A stretch of DNA of 9,477 nucleotides from a bacterium (GTDB lineage Bacteria > Actinomycetota > Acidimicrobiia > UBA5794 > ZC4RG35), in NCBI GenBank assembly GCA_028819835.1, contig JAPPKR010000040.1, positions 1-9,477 on the forward strand. The letters run 5' to 3'. Under the pieces are notes generated by a model. It was not told the origin of the DNA. It searched no databases and saw nothing but the letters and a program-made list of their open reading frames with translations. Shown here piece by piece: positions 5,729 through 9,477 of this stretch. Positions within the stretch are counted from its first letter, which is position 1, and every line of letters begins with the position of its first letter. A program made the translations under genes and the position numbers.

Positions 5729-5738
5729 GGCGGTTCTC
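5721..5738 (-). promoter_or_regulatory. Hairpin covering the trmL GTG start codon
   Basis: In the minus-strand RNA sense the sequence GAGAACCGCCGTGTTCTC pairs GAGAAC with GTTCTC around a six-base loop, and the GTG start lies at the loop/3' stem boundary. A second GTTCTC at 5711-5716 could pair instead. A ribosome finishing fabF at 5751 would be close enough to open it. Confidence 0.4.
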
Positions 5739-5750
5739 GGCGCCGGCGGG

Positions 5751-6920
5751 TCAGCTCCCCGGGCCGAAGACCAGCACGGTGTTGTGGCCCCCGAAACCGA
5801 AGGAGTTGGAGACCGCCAGGCTGGGTTCCCACTCCTGGCGCTCCGTCACGATCCGGTGGAGGGGAATGTCGGGGTCCTGTTCTCTCAATCCGATGTTGGG
5901 GGGGATCTGTCCCCGGCTGATGGCCAGCACGGATGCCACGGCCTCTATCCCCCCGCTGGCTCCCAGGGCGTGGCCCGTGGTCCCCTTGATGGAGGAGACC
6001 AGTGGCTGGCGATCTTCCCAGATGTCGGCGATGATCCGCCCTTCGCCCGCGTCGTTGAGTTGAGTGGCGGTGCCGTGGGCATTGATGTAGCCCACCTGTT
6101 CGGGAGTGGCGCCCGCGTCGGCCAGGGCTCCCTCGAGGGCGCGTCGGGCGCCGTCCCCCTCCGGGTGGGGAGCGGTGATGTGATGTGCATCCGAGGTGGT
6201 TCCCGCACCCAGGATCTCCGCCAGGATGTCGGCGCCTCTATCCCGAGCCCTGTCCCACTCCTCCAGAACCATCACCGCGGCGCCTTCCCCGACCACGAAC
6301 CCGTTGCGGTCGATGTCGAAGGGCCGTGACTCGTCGGTGGGAGAGAGGGCCCGCGCCACCCTGAATCCGGCAATGGTCGCCGGGCGGATCGCCGCTTCGG
6401 ACCCCCCCGCCACCATCAGGTCGGTGTATCCCCACTGGATCTGGCGCAAGGCGTCGCTTATTGCCTGGGCGCCTGCCGCGCACGCCAGGGTCTGGGTGGT
6501 GGCCGGTCCCAGGAAGCCGAAGGTGATGGAGATGTCGGCGGCTGCGGCGTTCCCCATCATCATGGGGATGGCCACCGGCGAGGGACGAGGCCTCTCACTG
6601 TGATTGACCGCCTCCACCAGGCCCTCGAACGACTGCATCCCGCCTATGCCGGTCCCGATGCACGTCCCCGATCGCAGGGGATCGGCGCCATGGTCGCCGG
6701 CCATGGCCAACGCCTCGTGCGCGGCGGCCCGCGCGTACTGGGAGAACAGGTCCAGCCGCCGGACCTGGCGGCGGGGTATCCACACCGTCGGGTCCCAGTC
6801 CTCAACGGCGAAAGGCCCCTTCCCGGGGTCCTTGGTGAGGCCTTCCCAGAAGGCTTCGGTGCCCACGCCGGGGCTGGTGACGACTCCTACGCCGGTGACC
6901 GCGACCCTGCGTCTGCTCAT
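5751..6920 (-). CDS. fabF: Beta-ketoacyl-ACP synthase II (FabF-type KAS)
   Basis: A 389-residue thiolase-fold condensing enzyme that extends acyl-ACP by decarboxylative condensation with malonyl-ACP in fatty-acid synthesis. It begins with RRRVAVTGVGVVTSPG. The catalytic Cys147 lies in TLACAAGAQAI, His282 in NAHGTAT, Lys312 and His317 in KGTTGHALGASGG, and the gating loop is SFGFGGHN (373-380), so the Cys-His-His set is complete. It is about 20 residues shorter than E. coli FabF, mainly in the segment after residue 30, and the nucleophile region (CAAGAQ) differs from the common C-x-S/T-x-x-H form. It has an AGAGGG ribosome binding site. No acpP, fabD or fabG adjoins it; the neighbours upstream are a VOC protein and an acyl-CoA dehydrogenase. 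It could be a housekeeping FabF or a specialised KAS; the family call is firm. Confidence 0.92.
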   Translation of the reverse strand: MSRRRVAVTGVGVVTSPGVGTEAFWEGLTKDPGKGPFAVEDWDPTVWIPRRQVRRLDLFSQYARAAAHEALAMAGDHGADPLRSGTCIGTGIGGMQSFEGLVEAVNHSERPRPSPVAIPMMMGNAAAADISITFGFLGPATTQTLACAAGAQAISDALRQIQWGYTDLMVAGGSEAAIRPATIAGFRVARALSPTDESRPFDIDRNGFVVGEGAAVMVLEEWDRARDRGADILAEILGAGTTSDAHHITAPHPEGDGARRALEGALADAGATPEQVGYINAHGTATQLNDAGEGRIIADIWEDRQPLVSSIKGTTGHALGASGGIEAVASVLAISRGQIPPNIGLREQDPDIPLHRIVTERQEWEPSLAVSNSFGFGGHNTVLVFGPGS

Positions 6921-6951
6921 CCTGTCCCTCTCTGGTCGTGCGGCACGGTTC

Positions 6952-7326
6952 CTACTCGCCTTCGGTTTGGTCCATTGCGGCGGCCTGGTACACGCCGAAG
7001 ACTATGCCCTGGGGGTCGCGGCAGTAGGCGACTTGCCCGACCTCGGGTATGTCCTGGATGGGCACCACCGTCTCGCCCCCGGCGGACGAGATCTGCTCCA
7101 GGGCTTGGTGAATGTCCTGTACGTCCACCGTGATCACGGTGCGAGCCTGGTCGTCGGGCGAGGGCATCAGCGCGCCGTTGATTCCCGGCCGGTCGTCTGG
7201 GCCGGTGGTGGCCAGCCAGTACGGGAATTCTCCCCATTGTTGAAAGGTCCATCCCAGCGCCTTGGAGAAAAAATCCTGGCTGGCCGCCGGATCGGGACTC
7301 TGATACTCGAAGTGAACCGGTCGCAT
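6952..7326 (-). CDS. VOC superfamily (glyoxalase/bleomycin-resistance fold) protein
   Basis: 124 residues, the usual size of a single VOC protein with two beta-alpha-beta-beta-beta modules. The first module begins VHFEYQSPDPAASQDFFSKALGW (4-26), where His5 sits at a common metal-ligand position. The second begins TVITVDVQDIHQALEQISSAGG (63-84) and ends with the typical VAYCRDPQGIVFGVYQ (99-114). The Glu often found at the end of the last strand is not obvious (Y-Q here), so metal binding is uncertain. Such proteins include glyoxalases, dioxygenases, epimerases and antibiotic-binding proteins, and the substrate cannot be read from the sequence. GAAAGGAAAG provides the ribosome binding site. 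It starts 13 bases after the acyl-CoA dehydrogenase stop and ends 31 bases before fabF, so it is almost surely co-transcribed with them. Confidence 0.88.
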   Translation of the reverse strand: MRPVHFEYQSPDPAASQDFFSKALGWTFQQWGEFPYWLATTGPDDRPGINGALMPSPDDQARTVITVDVQDIHQALEQISSAGGETVVPIQDIPEVGQVAYCRDPQGIVFGVYQAAAMDQTEGE

Positions 7327-7339
7327 TGAACTTTCCTTT

Positions 7340-9148
7340 CTAGTGGGCAGCCGTCTCGGGTCTGAAATCCAACTCGTACAAAAGCTCGGATCCGCCCGAC
7401 GCCGCGCTCTCCAGGGAAGCGGCTTCGGGGAGGAGTTGCTCGCAGTAATAGCGGGCGGTGGCGACCTTCTGCCGCAGCCAGTCGTCGTCTGCTCCGGACG
7501 TTCCGATCTTCTGTAGAGCCGCCTGGGCGGATCGGACCATCAGCCATCCGCCCATCACCGTGCCGAACATCGTCAGGTAGGGGTAGGCGCCCGCCAGGGC
7601 GCCCTGGTAGTCCCCCTTGGCCAGGTGAGACCCCAGGGTGAGGCTGGATCGGCCGAGAATCCGGACCGTCCGGGCCAATTCCTCGCCGGTCGCCTTCAAC
7701 TCGGCGACAGAGGAGGCCTCGGCCGCGGTGACGCCCACCTGCTCCAGCAGTTCCTTCACCGCCGCACCCATGCGTATGGGGAGCTTTCTCATCACCAGGT
7801 CGATGGCCTGGATGCCGTTAGTCCCCTCATAGATGGGGCTGATGCGGGAATCGCGGAAGAACTGGGCGGCGCCGGTCTCCTCGACGAATCCCATGCCGCC
7901 GTGGATCTGGATGCCCAACGACGCCACCTCCACCCCCAGGTCGCTGCACCAGGCCTTGGCGATCGGGGTCAGGATCGAAACCAACTCCTCGGAGTGGGTC
8001 CGCTCCTCGTCGGTATCGGCGTAATGGGACCGGTCGACGGCGGCCACGCAGTAGAAAAGGAGAGCTCTCATCGCCTCGATGCGTGCCTTCATGGTGGCCA
8101 GCATCCGCCGAACGTCCGGGTGTTCCACGATCAGGGACTGCTGGCCGCGGGGAGCCCCCACCGCTCTCCCTTGGCGCCGCTCCCAGGAGAACTCCAACGC
8201 TTTCTGGTAGGCGCGCTCGGCCACTGCCAACCCGCCCTGTCCGACGGCGATCCGCGCCGCGTTCATCATGGTGAACATCCGCGCCATGCCTCCCTGTTCG
8301 GGACCCACCAGGTACCCGACCGCCCCGCCTTGCTCGCCGTAGGAGAGCATGCAGGTGGGGCTTCCGTGAATGCCCAGCTTGTGCTCCAGGGAGACGGTCC
8401 GGATGTCGTTCAGCTCACCCGGCTTCCCGTCGGGGCCCACCAGGCGCTTGGGCACTATGAACAGCGAGATTCCCTTGGTGCCCGCAGCAGCGTCGGGGGT
8501 GCGGGCAAGGACGGTGTGGATGATGTTGTCCGCCATGTCGTGATCGCCCCAGGTGATGAAAATCTTGGTGCCGGTGATCCGGTAGGTCCCGTCCGGCTGG
8601 GGGATGGCCTTGGTGGTGAGGGCGCCCACGTCGGAGCCGGCGTGGGGCTCGGTGAGGTTCATGGTGCCCGACCACTCTCCGGTGATGAGCTTCTCCAGGT
8701 AGAGACCCTTCTGCTCTGCGGATCCGTGCATGTTCAGGAGGTGAACGGTTCCGGTGGTGAGAGTGGGACACAGAGAGAACGACAGGCTTGAGGAGATCAT
8801 CATCTCATCGACTGCGAAACCCACAGCCTGGGGCATTCCCCCTCCGCCCCAGTCGGCGGGCAGAGAGATCGCCTGCCAGCCCGCTTCGACCAGTTTCCAG
8901 TAGGCCTCGGCGAACCCGGTTGGAGTCTTCACCGTCCCGTCCTCGGTGAGGACCGACCCTTCAAGATCACCGACCGGGTTGAGGGGGGCCACCACTTCGG
9001 AGTAGAAGCGCCCGGCTTCTTCCAGTAGTTCGCCAACGGTTGCCGGATCGGCGTGCTGGTATCCGTTGAGTTTGGCCAGGGTCTCCAAGTCGACGATGTG
9101 TTCCAGCACGAAGCCGATGTCTCGGAGGGGAGGCCGGTAAACGCTCAT
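7340..9148 (-). CDS. Long-form acyl-CoA dehydrogenase (DmdC/FadE5-like)
   Basis: A 602-residue FAD flavoenzyme introducing a trans-2,3 double bond in an acyl-CoA thioester. It has the short N-terminal segment [15 protein letters not shown] typical of the roughly 600-residue subgroup, an N-terminal helical domain, the middle-domain motif [19 protein letters not shown] (163-181) with [11 protein letters not shown] (191-201), and the C-terminal domain with [21 protein letters not shown] (413-433). [13 protein letters not shown] (439-451) places the catalytic base at Glu441. Residues about 460-602 are the additional helical C-terminal domain of this subgroup. Relatives include 3-methylmercaptopropionyl-CoA dehydrogenase (DmdC) and mycobacterial FadE5, so the substrate may be methylthio, medium- or long-chain acyl-CoA. 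It leads a leftward operon and is divergent from ppk1. No clear Shine-Dalgarno precedes the ATG (CTGAAG only). Confidence 0.95.
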   Translation of the reverse strand: MSVYRPPLRDIGFVLEHIVDLETLAKLNGYQHADPATVGELLEEAGRFYSEVVAPLNPVGDLEGSVLTEDGTVKTPTGFAEAYWKLVEAGWQAISLPADWGGGGMPQAVGFAVDEMMISSSLSFSLCPTLTTGTVHLLNMHGSAEQKGLYLEKLITGEWSGTMNLTEPHAGSDVGALTTKAIPQPDGTYRITGTKIFITWGDHDMADNIIHTVLARTPDAAAGTKGISLFIVPKRLVGPDGKPGELNDIRTVSLEHKLGIHGSPTCMLSYGEQGGAVGYLVGPEQGGMARMFTMMNAARIAVGQGGLAVAERAYQKALEFSWERRQGRAVGAPRGQQSLIVEHPDVRRMLATMKARIEAMRALLFYCVAAVDRSHYADTDEERTHSEELVSILTPIAKAWCSDLGVEVASLGIQIHGGMGFVEETGAAQFFRDSRISPIYEGTNGIQAIDLVMRKLPIRMGAAVKELLEQVGVTAAEASSVAELKATGEELARTVRILGRSSLTLGSHLAKGDYQGALAGAYPYLTMFGTVMGGWLMVRSAQAALQKIGTSGADDDWLRQKVATARYYCEQLLPEAASLESAASGGSELLYELDFRPETAAH

Positions 9149-9275
9149 CTTCAGTAACAGAGAATATCAAGATGCCGGCCCTCGCCTTAAAGCGAAAACT
9201 TCTGGCTGCTCAGGCCGGGGAGGGCCTATTCTTTGGGCGAAACTGGATTCTGCCCACTGCCGCCCCCGATTTCAA
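9149..9275. other. Divergent promoter region between the acyl-CoA dehydrogenase operon and ppk1
   Basis: Both genes must be transcribed from here. AGGCC-GGGGAG-GGCCT (9212-9227) is a 5-base inverted repeat followed by ATTCTTT; it could be an operator or a small leader hairpin for ppk1. I find no clear -35/-10 pair and no strong ribosome binding site for either gene. Confidence 0.35.
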
Positions 9276-9477
9276 ATGACCACCCGGAACGACCCTTCAC
9301 GCTTTTTCAACCGAGAGCTCTCCTGGCTGGACTTCAACAGCAGGGTGATCGCCCTGGCCGAACAGGAGGAGACGCCGCTCTTGGAGAAGGTGCGGTTTCT
9401 GTCCATATGGGCTTCGAATCTTGACGACTTCTTCCAGATCCGGGTGGCCGGGCTCAAGGAGCAGGTCGCCCACGGGA
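9276..9477 (+). CDS. ppk1: Polyphosphate kinase 1, N-terminal fragment (3' partial)
   Basis: The frame from ATG 9276 to the window edge gives 67 residues. [40 protein letters not shown] and [10 protein letters not shown] are the highly conserved N-terminal domain signature of Ppk1, which reversibly transfers the gamma phosphate of ATP to polyphosphate. The domain seen is the N-terminal helical one that stabilises the ATP-binding end of the dimer; the catalytic His lies beyond the window. No in-frame ATG or GTG occurs in the upstream 45 bases and no purine-rich Shine-Dalgarno is present, so the mRNA may be weakly initiated or leaderless. It is divergent from the acyl-CoA dehydrogenase operon with 127 bases between starts. 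Confidence 0.96.
   Translation, partial: MTTRNDPSRFFNRELSWLDFNSRVIALAEQEETPLLEKVRFLSIWASNLDDFFQIRVAGLKEQVAHG

Noticed and set aside
5718..6329. 203-codon open frame on the plus strand
   Set aside because: Antisense to fabF, which has all catalytic motifs.
7625..8791. 388-codon open frame on the plus strand
   Set aside because: Wholly antisense to the acyl-CoA dehydrogenase, which shows full family motifs; the plus-strand translation is repetitive in Gly, His, Arg and Asp, typical of shadow frames in high-GC DNA.

Overview
The window is high-GC, gene-dense bacterial DNA (roughly 60-65% G+C by eye). The codon use, the leaderless-looking start at one gene, the long acyl-CoA dehydrogenase and the actinobacterial style of the methyltransferase suggest an uncultured Actinomycetota, perhaps Acidimicrobiia. 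This placement is inference; there is no rRNA or other marker gene. No CRISPR array, tRNA, rRNA, insertion sequence or prophage was seen.

Left part (1-1038): the C-terminal end of an HD-type phosphohydrolase/oxygenase-like protein runs rightward into a convergent small retropepsin-like (clan AA) aspartic protease. A 12-base palindrome fills the gap between their stop codons. Then comes a weakly coding stretch with one plausible small Cys/His-containing ORF (754-1008).

Middle (1039-5208): a leftward lipoprotein of the PQQ-dependent sugar dehydrogenase family has a Ser/Thr/Pro linker about 90 residues long. It is divergent from a rightward beta-group (TSPPY) DNA methyltransferase that carries an extra C-terminal domain of about 150 residues with no cognate restriction gene beside it. 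Next is a rightward 342-residue soluble protein of unknown function. A 16-base motif, CAGRCTGTCACACCCC, occurs twice, each time in a gap upstream of a rightward ORF (754 and 4180).

Right part (5264-9148): a leftward four-gene run with gaps of 13, 31 and 22 bases encodes a long-form acyl-CoA dehydrogenase (DmdC/FadE5-like), a VOC (glyoxalase-fold) protein, a FabF-type beta-ketoacyl-ACP synthase and the tRNA 2'-O-methyltransferase TrmL. The GTG start of trmL lies in a 6-bp hairpin, which fits translational coupling to fabF. Divergent from this run is the 5' end of polyphosphate kinase (ppk1), cut by the window edge.

Most of the window is housekeeping or general metabolism. The parts least explained by known families are the methyltransferase C-terminal domain, the 342-residue unknown, the stand-alone aspartic protease with its neighbouring small ORF, and the repeated intergenic motif.
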